Shown here: positions 18,080 through 26,153 of the stretch, in pieces | Position numbering within the stretch: position 1 is the stretch's first letter | Layout: each line of letters begins with the position of its first letter | Origin: Desulfofundulus salinus | Lineage (GTDB): Bacteria > Bacillota > Desulfotomaculia > Desulfotomaculales > Desulfovirgulaceae | Assembly (NCBI RefSeq): GCF_003627965.1 | Contig: NZ_RBWE01000001.1 | Coordinates: forward strand, 1,962,312-2,026,311 | Reading direction: 5' to 3' | DNA: 64,000 nucleotides | Position numbers and translations under genes: made by a program | The notes under the pieces: model-generated | What the model saw: the letters and a program-made list of their open reading frames with translations, nothing else | The model's database searches: none | What the model was told of the DNA's origin: nothing

Positions 18080-19375
18080 CTAACCGTTTTCCAACGGCTT
18101 CAAGAGCTGTGTCTCGTGGGATATATTCAATAAAAGGCCCAAAATGATGAAATTGGCCACCAGGGAACTGCCGCCGTAACTGACAAAGGGCAAGGTGACG
18201 CCGGTTAAAGGCAACAGCTTGCTCACCCCGGCAATAATGATAAAGGCCTGCAGTCCCATCAAGGCGGTAAACCCTGTTGCCAGAAGACAGGCAAAATCAT
18301 CCCGAGCTGCCAGGGCAATGAGAAAGCCCCGGTAAACAAAAAGCATGTAAATGATTAACAGGCCAAGACCACCGGCCAGGCCCAGCTCCTCCGTAATAGC
18401 CGCAAAAATGAAATCCGTATGCACCGCTGGAATGAACAGGGGAAGGCCGGCCCCCAACCCGGACCCGGTGAGACCACCCGCGGCCAGGGCGAAAAGGGAC
18501 TGGACTACCTGGTAACCGGCAGTTTCCACGTACTGCCAGGGATTGAGCCAGACTTCCACCCGCAGCCGCACATGTTCGAAAAGGGCATAACTGCCTGCCG
18601 CCCCGGCTAAAAAAAGCGCCCCCCCCAGGCACACATAGGCAATCCGGGCAGTGCTGGCGTAAACCATGGCTAAAAAGGTGATGAAATAAATGAGCGCAGC
18701 GCCCAGGTCCTTTTGAAAGATTAAGAGCAAAAGGGAAACGCCCCACATGACCAGCAAGGGTCCCCATTCCTGCGGTGCCGGCAGGGCTACGCCCATTACC
18801 GTCCGGGTGCCCTCCGACAAGGCCAGGCGGTTTTCGGCCAGAAAGGCGGCCAGGAAGAGCACCAGCAGGATCTTCACAAACTCCGAGGGTTGCACCTGAA
18901 ACAATCCTAAATCCAGCCAGCTTTTTGCCCCTCCCTGCTCCACCCCAAAAAAGATGGGCAACAAAAGGCCGATTACTCCTCCCAGGGCGTAAACATACTT
19001 ATAATCGGCCAGCACCCGGTAACGGAGCAAAAAGCGGGTAATAACCCAAAGGGTGAACAGGCCGGCCATCAACCACACAAACTGACGAAACGCATAAGCC
19101 GGATTTAAACGATAAAGAAAAACCAGGCTGGTAGAGGAAAAAAGAGCCACCAGGGGCAGCAAAAAGGGATCCCCGGCAAAACCGGTCCACGACCAGAAGA
19201 AATGCAGGCCCCAGAAGGCCGCCATGGTGGCCAGCGCCCCCACCAGCACTACCGCTGTGGACGGCACCGGTTTCAGGAGATAAAGTGCTCCCGTCCCAAC
19301 CAGCAGGTAAGCACAAGCCCAAAAAAGCAACTTCCCTTCGACGGCCCGCAAACGGAACACCCCGGGAGAAAACAT
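18080..19375 (-). CDS. FtsW/RodA/SpoVE family peptidoglycan polymerase
   Basis: A 431-aa SEDS glycosyltransferase with about ten membrane helices. The conserved loop near FQVQPSEFVKILLVLFLA and the C-terminal VTLPFVSYGGSSLVANF are family hallmarks. It lies directly upstream of the class B PBP gene, its expected functional partner. Which of FtsW, RodA or SpoVE it replaces cannot be told from sequence alone. Its ATG is one base from the phosphatase stop. Confidence 0.93.
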   Translation of the reverse strand: MFSPGVFRLRAVEGKLLFWACAYLLVGTGALYLLKPVPSTAVVLVGALATMAAFWGLHFFWSWTGFAGDPFLLPLVALFSSTSLVFLYRLNPAYAFRQFVWLMAGLFTLWVITRFLLRYRVLADYKYVYALGGVIGLLLPIFFGVEQGGAKSWLDLGLFQVQPSEFVKILLVLFLAAFLAENRLALSEGTRTVMGVALPAPQEWGPLLVMWGVSLLLLIFQKDLGAALIYFITFLAMVYASTARIAYVCLGGALFLAGAAGSYALFEHVRLRVEVWLNPWQYVETAGYQVVQSLFALAAGGLTGSGLGAGLPLFIPAVHTDFIFAAITEELGLAGGLGLLIIYMLFVYRGFLIALAARDDFACLLATGFTALMGLQAFIIIAGVSKLLPLTGVTLPFVSYGGSSLVANFIILGLLLNISHETQLLKPLENG

Positions 19376-19376
19376 T

Positions 19377-20093
19377 TCATTCCACCGCCATTAGAATCAC
19401 GGTAATGTTATCACTGCCACCCCGCTCCAGGGCAGCCTGCACCAGCTTGCTCACGGCCCGGTTCAAATCCGGGTTTTTTTCCACCAGCATGCCTATCTCC
19501 TGAGGCGATAAATGCACCGTCAAGCCATCGGTGCACAGGAGTACTTTGTCACCTGAATGGAGTTTCACCCGCCCTCCATCCACTTCTACCCTGGGTTCAA
19601 TACCCAGGGCCCGGGTGAGCACATTGCGCTGGGGATGACAACGGGCCTGTTCTTCACTGAGGCCCCCCAGCCGGACCAGTTCCTGCACCAGGGAATGATC
19701 TTCCGTAAGCTGGTGCATTTTTCCCTCGCGCAACAGGTATATGCGGCTATCCCCCACATGGGCCAGGTAAAGATAATTTTTTGCAACCAGTGCCGCGGTC
19801 AAGGTGGTGCCCATACCCCGGTAGCTCGCGCTACTGGAAGATAACTGATAAACCAGCCGGTTGGCTTCCTGCACACCCTGAACCAGCATTGTTCCCGGAT
19901 CGTCCAGAAGGGGATGGTGTGCCTTAAGGAAGCGCACCAGTTCGGCGATGGCCATCCGGCTGGCAATTTCGCCGGCCTGATGGCCGCCCATACCATCGGC
20001 CACGGCAAATAAACCCAAACCGGGTTCTACGCACAGGCTGTCTTCATTTACTCGCCGTACCAGCCCCGCGTTACTGGCTTGACTCCACTTCAT
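19377..20093 (-). CDS. prpC: PP2C-type Ser/Thr protein phosphatase (PrpC/Stp family)
   Basis: Dephosphorylates substrates of the PASTA kinase encoded four genes downstream. The 238-aa protein has the metal-binding PP2C motifs: N-terminal NEDS, VADGMGGHQAGE, LAHVGDSRIYLL, LCTDGLT and GGSDNITVIL. It overlaps the second FHA gene by 23 bases at its start. Confidence 0.95.
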   Translation of the reverse strand: MKWSQASNAGLVRRVNEDSLCVEPGLGLFAVADGMGGHQAGEIASRMAIAELVRFLKAHHPLLDDPGTMLVQGVQEANRLVYQLSSSSASYRGMGTTLTAALVAKNYLYLAHVGDSRIYLLREGKMHQLTEDHSLVQELVRLGGLSEEQARCHPQRNVLTRALGIEPRVEVDGGRVKLHSGDKVLLCTDGLTVHLSPQEIGMLVEKNPDLNRAVSKLVQAALERGGSDNITVILMAVE

Positions 20094-20574
20094 AAGCCCA
20101 CCTCACAAATTGAAAGGTAACACCGCCGATACGTAAACGGTCGCCATCGGCCAGAACGGTGGGCCGGTCCAGGCGCACCTCATTAAGATAGGTACCGTTC
20201 AGACTACCCAGATCCTGCACCCAGTACTGGTCACCCCGGGAAAAAATAACCGCATGCTCCTGGGAGGAAAAAGGATCGGGAATAACCAGGTCGTTATGTT
20301 CCCCCCTGCCCAGGGTAATCCTTTCCCCCAGGTAAAAGGTCATTCCCTTTTCCAGCCGGGGATCGGGACTGGCCAAAACCACCAGCCGCCCACCTGGTTT
20401 CGGGACGGTAGCCTCCCGGAAACCAGCGCCGGAGATTCCCCCAGCGGCAGCCGGAGTGGCCATGACCGGGTTATCCCGTAGGCCCCAAAACATCTGGCGG
20501 ACTACCACAAATAAGAAAGCGTAAAGGAGAAAAAGGAAAAGATACCGCAATACCGTCAGCAAAAGACCCAGCAC
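20071..20574 (-). CDS. Membrane-anchored FHA-domain protein (FhaB-like)
   Basis: A 167-aa protein with one N-terminal membrane helix (LRYLFLFLLYAFLFVVV) and a C-terminal forkhead-associated domain that binds phosphothreonine: GRGEHNDLVIPDP, SSQEH and DLGSLNGTYLN are the FHA contacts. GTG 20574 has GAGGTGG six bases upstream, straddling the end of the preceding gene. It resembles mycobacterial FhaB/FipA in size and position. It probably reads phosphorylation by the PASTA kinase. Confidence 0.85.
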   Translation of the reverse strand: MLGLLLTVLRYLFLFLLYAFLFVVVRQMFWGLRDNPVMATPAAAGGISGAGFREATVPKPGGRLVVLASPDPRLEKGMTFYLGERITLGRGEHNDLVIPDPFSSQEHAVIFSRGDQYWVQDLGSLNGTYLNEVRLDRPTVLADGDRLRIGGVTFQFVRWAYEVESSQ

Positions 20575-20575
20575 A

Positions 20576-21355
20576 TCATTCCACCTCGAAAACACAAAGG
20601 GTGGCGCCCATTTTAATGGTATCCCCCGGAGCTAATACCTTGGTATTCACCCGTACCCCATTAACATAAACACCGTTAGTGCTGCCCAAATCTGTAATCA
20701 CATACTCGCCGCCCCGGTATTCCAGCTGGGCGTGGCGGCGGGAGACGCTGCCATCGCTTAAAACTACATCACAGGTATCCCGCCGGCCAATGACCATGGT
20801 GGAGGGTTGCAGAGGGAAAACCTTTCCTTCCTGGGGGCCGGCCTTGACTACCAGACGCGCCCTGGGCCCCGCGGGAACCACCGGTACCGGGGCAGTGTGC
20901 CGGGCCGGTTGATATTCCAGGGTATCCTCAAACTCCCCTTCCCTGTTCCCAGCCGGGCGTGCTTCCTCTTCGCCAGGTACGTAAACCGCTTCCCCAAAGC
21001 GTCCCTCAATGCGCATCTGCCCTTCCGGTACTGCCGCGTCCTCCTGGATTTCCACCCGGGGAGGGGCAACCAGGGTAAAGTTTTTTTCTTGCGCTTTCTG
21101 GGCCAGGTAATCCTGCAACTCCCGGGCCAAAAATGGAGCAATCGAAGAGACCGCACGGTAATCCTCCGGGTGTAAATAAATGGTAAACTCATTGGGTACA
21201 TAAATCCGGCTGATACTTATCCGTTTCCGGTCCCGCATTTCCCGGGCCAACCTCTTGGCCATTTCCAAAGGCTGTACCCGGCCTTTAAATTTATCCCGGA
21301 AGAAGCCCTCAATGTATTTTTCCAAACTGCCTTCCAAACCGGAAAAGAGTCCCAT
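20576..21355 (-). CDS. DUF3662 and FHA-domain protein (FhaA-like)
   Basis: A 259-aa protein with an N-terminal DUF3662 domain (MGLFSGLEGSLEKYIEGFF, VYVPNEFTIYLHPED) and a C-terminal FHA domain (VIGRRDTCDVVLSD, VSRRHAQLEYRG, DLGSTNGVYVNG). This is the architecture of actinobacterial FhaA, which binds phosphorylated MviN and PBPs. ATG 21355 follows GGGAGGGGG. The gene lies 13 bases after rlmN and starts the kinase-signalling part of the series. Confidence 0.88.
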   Translation of the reverse strand: MGLFSGLEGSLEKYIEGFFRDKFKGRVQPLEMAKRLAREMRDRKRISISRIYVPNEFTIYLHPEDYRAVSSIAPFLARELQDYLAQKAQEKNFTLVAPPRVEIQEDAAVPEGQMRIEGRFGEAVYVPGEEEARPAGNREGEFEDTLEYQPARHTAPVPVVPAGPRARLVVKAGPQEGKVFPLQPSTMVIGRRDTCDVVLSDGSVSRRHAQLEYRGGEYVITDLGSTNGVYVNGVRVNTKVLAPGDTIKMGATLCVFEVE

Positions 21356-21368
21356 GGGGTCCCCCTCC

Positions 21369-22403
21369 CTACCCATTCAATCCCAAGACCCGGCACCGCA
21401 GCTGCCCGCAAGCGGCATCAATGTCGCTGCCCAGTTCCCGCCGCACCGTTACTGAAAGCCCGGCCTTTCCCAGCAAATTTTTGAAGCGCTGTACCCGCAC
21501 CGCGGGAGTGCGGGAAAAATCCCTTCCGCCCACGGGGTTCGCCGGGATGAGGTTGATATGGCAAAGCAATCCTCCCACCAACTGGGCCAGCTCAAGGGCA
21601 CAGCGGGGGCTATCGTTCACCCCGGCCAAAAGGGCATATTCAAAGGTAATGCGCCGGCCGGTAAGTTTTATGTATTCCCGGCAGGCGGGTATCAACTCCC
21701 CCAAGGGATGGCGCCGGTTGATGGGCACAAGCCGGTTACGCAGCTCATCGTTGGGAGCATGCAGGGATACGGCCAGGGTTAGGGGCAGGCGCCGCCGGGC
21801 CAGCTTTAAAATCCCCGGTACCACCCCACAGGTAGAAAGGGTAATATGCCGGTACCCAATATGTAAACCGTAAGGTGCGGTAAGATGTTCCAGAAAAATC
21901 ATGACGTGGTCGAAGTTGTCCAGGGGTTCCCCGGAACCCATGAGTACCACGTGGCTGATCCTCTCACCAACGTCGGATTGCATGGCCAAAACCTGATCGT
22001 ACATTTCCCCCGGTGAAAGGTTGCGAATAAGACCGCCAATGGTGGAAGCACAAAAACGGCAGCCCATACGGCAACCAACCTGAGTGGAGATGCAGGCGGA
22101 ACGGCCGTATGTGTGGCGCATGAACACGCTTTCTACGGCCTGGGCGTCGGCCAGGCCAAAGAGGTATTTGATGGTATCCCCCCGGCGGGAAACCTGCTTC
22201 TGAACCAGGGTCAAGCCCCGCAAAAGGGCCATCTCTTTTAGCCTGGCTCGCAAGTCCTTGGGCAGGTCGGTCATCTCATCCCAGGACGGGCAACCCCGCT
22301 GAAAAAGCCAGCGGGCTAGTTGCAGGGCCCTGTAAGGAGGTTCCCCCAACCGGCCTAAAAGGTCCTTTATCTGGTCAAGGGTGAGGTCCTTTAAATTAAC
22401 CAT
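21369..22403 (-). CDS. rlmN: Dual-specificity 23S rRNA/tRNA adenine-C2 methyltransferase RlmN
   Basis: Radical-SAM enzyme methylating A2503 of 23S rRNA and A37 of some tRNAs. The cluster triad is in CRMGCRFCASTIGG, GSGEPLDN is the SAM motif, and the methyl-carrying C-terminal cysteine lies in the DIDAACGQLR segment. 344 aa from ATG 22403 (MVNLKDLTLDQIKDLL). An earlier in-frame ATG at 22451 lies inside the promoter and is rejected. Confidence 0.96.
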   Translation of the reverse strand: MVNLKDLTLDQIKDLLGRLGEPPYRALQLARWLFQRGCPSWDEMTDLPKDLRARLKEMALLRGLTLVQKQVSRRGDTIKYLFGLADAQAVESVFMRHTYGRSACISTQVGCRMGCRFCASTIGGLIRNLSPGEMYDQVLAMQSDVGERISHVVLMGSGEPLDNFDHVMIFLEHLTAPYGLHIGYRHITLSTCGVVPGILKLARRRLPLTLAVSLHAPNDELRNRLVPINRRHPLGELIPACREYIKLTGRRITFEYALLAGVNDSPRCALELAQLVGGLLCHINLIPANPVGGRDFSRTPAVRVQRFKNLLGKAGLSVTVRRELGSDIDAACGQLRCRVLGLNG

Positions 22404-22442
22404 GGCCGTGTTCCCCGTTTCGTCGACATCACCTATCCCTAT

Positions 22443-22455
22443 ATTATACATTATA
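22443..22455 (-). promoter_or_regulatory. Extended -10 promoter for rlmN
   Basis: Minus strand shows TGGTATAAT with the -10 hexamer at 22450-22455 and a second TATAAT at 22443-22448. No good -35 is seen, but the TGn extension can compensate. It would give the rlmN-fha-kinase series a start of its own inside the longer array. Confidence 0.5.
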
Positions 22456-22570
22456 CCATACCCGTAACTAAATTTTTTCAGAACCTGGAGCGTTTGCTAT
22501 CGGCGGCGGTCTCCCTCCTCAGGCCAGTGGCTCCTTGGTGACGACTGCCACCCTTGCCGTAATAGTTTTT

Positions 22571-23932
22571 TCACGCGGGAACCCTTTTGCGCAGGCGGGC
22601 CATAAAAAAGCCATCCATTCCGTGCCGGTGGGGTAAAAGCTGGATATAACCGCGGGATAGGGTTCCCTGTTCATCCAGACCGGCAGGCAAAAGTGTAGAA
22701 AGATCTTCCAGTTGAAACTCTGGATGGCGGGTTAGAAAGTCTTCCACCTGGCCGAGGTTTTCTTCCCTGGTTACGGTACAGGTGCTGTACACCAGCACCC
22801 CGCCCGGTTTCAGGCAGCGGGCCACCCCCTCCAGCATCTCTTTTTGCAGGCCTGCCATTTCTGCAATGGAATCCCCGGTCTTGCGCCAGCGGGCATCGGG
22901 CCGCCGGCGGAGCACCCCCAACCCGGAACAGGGAGCATCCAGAAGGACAAAATCGGCCCATTGATGCATGCTTTGGTCAGGGTAACGGGCATCCGCCTCC
23001 ACGGGCCGGACACAGGTGATGCCCAGCCGGCGGCAGTTGGCGGCAATCAATTTTATTTTGTGGAGATGGATGTCCAGGGCAGTTATTTCCCCCCGATCCT
23101 CCATCAACTGGGCCAGGTGTGTGGTCTTAGTACCTGGAGCAGCTGCCGCATCCAGTACCCGCGCCCCCGGGAAAGGCGACAGGGCATGTCCCACCAGGAT
23201 GGAACTTTCATCCTGGACCAGGAACAGGCCTTCTTCAAAGGGAGCAAAGCCGTGCAGGGAAGGAAAACCGGCTATCTTCAATCCTTCCGGAGCAAAGGAG
23301 GCAGGTTCCGCCGTCACACCCTCTTCCCTTAAGCGTTCCATCAATTCCTGCCGGCTGACCTTCAGGGTGTTGGTACGCACCGTGTTGGGAGCCGGGCCGT
23401 TGTTGGCCTGACAGAGGGCTATCGTTTCCTTTAGGCCATATTCCTTAAGCCAGCGCCGGACCAGCCAGGCCGGATGGGAGTAACGCAGGGAAATGTGGGC
23501 AACCGGGTCGTCATTTAGATCGGGAAAAGGTATCTGCCTGCCCCGCCGGGCCAGGTTACGCAACACCCCGTTTACAAAACCCACCACCCCGGGGTGACCG
23601 TAACGGCGGGCCAGTTCGCTGGACTCATTGCATGCCGCTGCATCGGGCACCCGCTCCATGTACATGATTTGATAGGCCCCAAGACGCAGAATATTCCGGA
23701 TCCACGGGTTCTGGGAGGCCAAGGGTTGGCGTAAGAAGTGGCCCAGGAGCCAGTCCAGAGTATTTAAATGGCGCAGGACGCCGTAGGCCAGCTCGGTCGC
23801 AAAGGCCCGGTCCAGCTTACCCGGGCGGTAATGTTCCAGAATGCGGTCCAGGGCCAGGTTGGCATATGCCTTCTCCTGATCCACGGTATATAAAACTTTT
23901 AAGGCCACTTCCCTGGCATTGATCCGGGCCAA
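22571..23932 (-). CDS. rsmB: 16S rRNA (cytosine-967-C5)-methyltransferase RsmB
   Basis: 453 aa. The N-terminal NusB-like RNA-binding domain (ALKVLYTVDQEKAYANLALD) is fused to a Rossmann methyltransferase with VLDAAAAPGTKTTHLAQL, LLDAPCSGLG and the catalytic-type YSTCTVTREEN. The start is TTG 23932. It belongs to the standard def-fmt-rsmB neighbourhood; here a DUF116 gene is inserted before it, 6 bases away. Confidence 0.95.
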   Translation of the reverse strand: MARINAREVALKVLYTVDQEKAYANLALDRILEHYRPGKLDRAFATELAYGVLRHLNTLDWLLGHFLRQPLASQNPWIRNILRLGAYQIMYMERVPDAAACNESSELARRYGHPGVVGFVNGVLRNLARRGRQIPFPDLNDDPVAHISLRYSHPAWLVRRWLKEYGLKETIALCQANNGPAPNTVRTNTLKVSRQELMERLREEGVTAEPASFAPEGLKIAGFPSLHGFAPFEEGLFLVQDESSILVGHALSPFPGARVLDAAAAPGTKTTHLAQLMEDRGEITALDIHLHKIKLIAANCRRLGITCVRPVEADARYPDQSMHQWADFVLLDAPCSGLGVLRRRPDARWRKTGDSIAEMAGLQKEMLEGVARCLKPGGVLVYSTCTVTREENLGQVEDFLTRHPEFQLEDLSTLLPAGLDEQGTLSRGYIQLLPHRHGMDGFFMARLRKRVPA

Positions 23933-23938
23933 AACAAA

Positions 23939-24700
23939 TCACTCCTTATCCAGCCCGCAAAAGTAGCGAATGGCTCCCTCCACCATGGGTATGGACACGC
24001 AGGTATTAAAACAGGGTCCGCAGGGTCGCTCGTTGGTCACCCCCAGAACGGGAATGGGATTGCTATCCAGAATGCCACTGGCCAAATCCCGTTCGCAGGC
24101 AACGGCTACAATCGCCCGGGGGTGGTATTCTCGCACGTATTTGCGGGCCAGGGTACCACCCGTAGCCAGGCCCATATTAAAACCGTATTTATCCTTCAAG
24201 TCCAGCAACTTGCTTATACAGCATCTCCCACAGCGGCGGCAGTTATCAACATGGACCGTGATTTTATGGGGACATTCGCTGTACTGCAGGCAGTGGGGTA
24301 CAAGCAAAAGCAATTCTTTTGGCTGCACCTTCAAGTGCCTGGCCTGTACCAGCTGGTTGTTGACTTCAATAAAGGATCTTTTAATCCGGTTGGGGTCTAT
24401 GCGCAGCAGGCGGCCAAGGGCAAGGGCCACCGGGAAAAACAAATTTACAGCCACCCGCATGGGTCCCTGCAGCGGCTCAAAGGTACGGGCTGCCAGAAGG
24501 GTAATCACTATTCCCGCCAGGCCGCCAAAAGCCCAAAAGACGACCCCTACCAGCAGGGAAACCATGGTAAAAAGGATCACCTGGTAGGCAATCGAACGGG
24601 CCGGGTTAAAAATCAAGTACCAGGTACCCGCCGCCAGTAAAGTTACCAATAACAGGCTGGCTCCTAAAAGCCCTAAGAATAGCCGCTTATGAGTGTTCAT
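23939..24700 (-). CDS. DUF116 family membrane protein
   Basis: 253 aa from ATG 24700, which overlaps the fmt stop by four bases. Two or three N-terminal membrane helices (LFLGLLGASLLLVTLLAAGTW, VILFTMVSLLVGVVFWAFG) precede a cytosolic domain rich in cysteine: ECPHK, NCRRCGRCC, VACERD and RPCGPCFNTC. The arrangement suggests metal or Fe-S binding, but the family's function is unknown. It is translationally coupled to fmt and followed by rsmB. Reading to 24823 would only add out-of-family residues. Confidence 0.8.
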   Translation of the reverse strand: MNTHKRLFLGLLGASLLLVTLLAAGTWYLIFNPARSIAYQVILFTMVSLLVGVVFWAFGGLAGIVITLLAARTFEPLQGPMRVAVNLFFPVALALGRLLRIDPNRIKRSFIEVNNQLVQARHLKVQPKELLLLVPHCLQYSECPHKITVHVDNCRRCGRCCISKLLDLKDKYGFNMGLATGGTLARKYVREYHPRAIVAVACERDLASGILDSNPIPVLGVTNERPCGPCFNTCVSIPMVEGAIRYFCGLDKE

Positions 24701-25653
24701 GAATAGCAACCGCCCTTTGTCCGGCTCAGAACCGTCCCCGGAGCCAGGGGGTGGCCGCGCAAAAACTCCGCCACGGGTAAACGCCGTCCCCCCTGCAGCT
24801 GCACTTCCTGCAAAGATAGACACCCCCTGCCCGTGGCCACCACCACTTCCTCATCGGCGGCTATCACCTGGCCGGGCAAGACTCCTTTTGGAACAGCTTC
24901 CTCCTTCACCACCGCCCGCCAGACCTTGAGCACCTGTTCTCCCCACCAGGTCCGGGCACCTGGCCAGGGGTCCAGCCCCCGGATCTGGTTGTATAAATCC
25001 CGGGCGGGTCTCTCCCAGTCAATTATTTCATCCTCCCGGGTTAAGGGGGGTGCATAGGTGGCGAGACTGTCTTCCTGGGGACAGGCATGAAGGTGTCCCT
25101 GTTTTAAGAGGTTCAGGGTTTGCAGCAAAAGCTCCGCCCCCAGCTGGGCCAGCCGGTCGTGAATCGCCCCGGCGTTATCCGCTTCACCAATAGCCACGGC
25201 CTGCTGCAACAGGATGTCACCCGTATCCAGACCCTCGTCCATGAGCATGATGGTTACACCCGTTTCCCTCTCCCCATTCATGATCGCCCGGTGAATGGGA
25301 GCAGCTCCACGGTAACGGGGCAGTAAAGAAGCATGAATATTGATACATCCCCGGGGAGGAAGGTGCAAAATGGAGGGCGGCAGGATCTGTCCAAAGGCCG
25401 CCACCACAATTACTTCCGGCTCCAACTGTTTAAGCTGCTCAACAAAGGCAGCGTCCCGTACCCGGACGGGCTGCAGGACCGGTAGCCCCATGTGCAGTGC
25501 AGCTTGTTTCACCGGAGAGGGTTGAATTTTTTTGCCCCTACCTTTGGGACGATCGGGCTGGGTAACCACTCCCACCACCGGGTATCCGGCACCCACCAGC
25601 CCCTTCAGGGCGGGCACGGCAAAGTCGGGAGTACCCATAAACACAACACGCAT
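24697..25653 (-). CDS. fmt: Methionyl-tRNA formyltransferase
   Basis: Formylates initiator Met-tRNA using 10-formyl-THF. 318 aa, with MRVVFMGTPDFAVPAL at the N-terminus and INIHASLLPRYRGAAPIH, the catalytic loop with Asn, His and the following Asp in MLMDEGLDTGD. The C-terminal OB-like domain is intact. It lies next to def, which removes the formyl group later. Confidence 0.96.
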   Translation of the reverse strand: MRVVFMGTPDFAVPALKGLVGAGYPVVGVVTQPDRPKGRGKKIQPSPVKQAALHMGLPVLQPVRVRDAAFVEQLKQLEPEVIVVAAFGQILPPSILHLPPRGCINIHASLLPRYRGAAPIHRAIMNGERETGVTIMLMDEGLDTGDILLQQAVAIGEADNAGAIHDRLAQLGAELLLQTLNLLKQGHLHACPQEDSLATYAPPLTREDEIIDWERPARDLYNQIRGLDPWPGARTWWGEQVLKVWRAVVKEEAVPKGVLPGQVIAADEEVVVATGRGCLSLQEVQLQGGRRLPVAEFLRGHPLAPGTVLSRTKGGCYS

Positions 25654-25671
25654 AAATCCTTCGCTCCCTAA

Positions 25672-26136
25672 TCAGGCCCCTGGTTTGACACGCCGGATGC
25701 GCACGGCCCGGTCGATAAATAGTATACCATCAAGGTGATCAATTTCATGCTGCAATGCCCTGGCCAGGAAACCTCTGGCGTGGTGTTCTACCGGGTTACC
25801 GTGCCTATCCAGTCCTTTGACCCGCACTTCAGTGGCCCTGGTCACTTCCCCCACCACATTGGGTAGACTCAAACATCCTTCGGTATCAGTTTCTTCTCCC
25901 CGGGCCTCTACAATTTCAGGATTGATTAACTCAATTAAGCCTTCTCCAGTATCCACCACAATTACCCGCTTTGACACCCCGATCTGAGGTGCGGCCAGCC
26001 CTACCCCCCGGGCGTGATACATGGTGTCCCGCATGTTATCCAGCAGCTTATGAATATTGGGGGTAATTTTGGCAACCGGCCTAGCCTTTTCGCGCAATAC
26101 CTCATCTCCATAAAGGACGATCTTAAAAACTGCCAC
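25672..26136 (-). CDS. def: Peptide deformylase
   Basis: Metal hydrolase removing the N-formyl group from nascent proteins. 154 aa with all three motifs: [17 protein letters not shown] (metal Cys) and QHEIDHLDG (two metal His and catalytic Glu). It lies between priA and fmt, as in other Firmicutes. Confidence 0.97.
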   Translation of the reverse strand: MAVFKIVLYGDEVLREKARPVAKITPNIHKLLDNMRDTMYHARGVGLAAPQIGVSKRVIVVDTGEGLIELINPEIVEARGEETDTEGCLSLPNVVGEVTRATEVRVKGLDRHGNPVEHHARGFLARALQHEIDHLDGILFIDRAVRIRRVKPGA

Positions 26137-26153
26137 CCCTTAAACCTCCTCAA

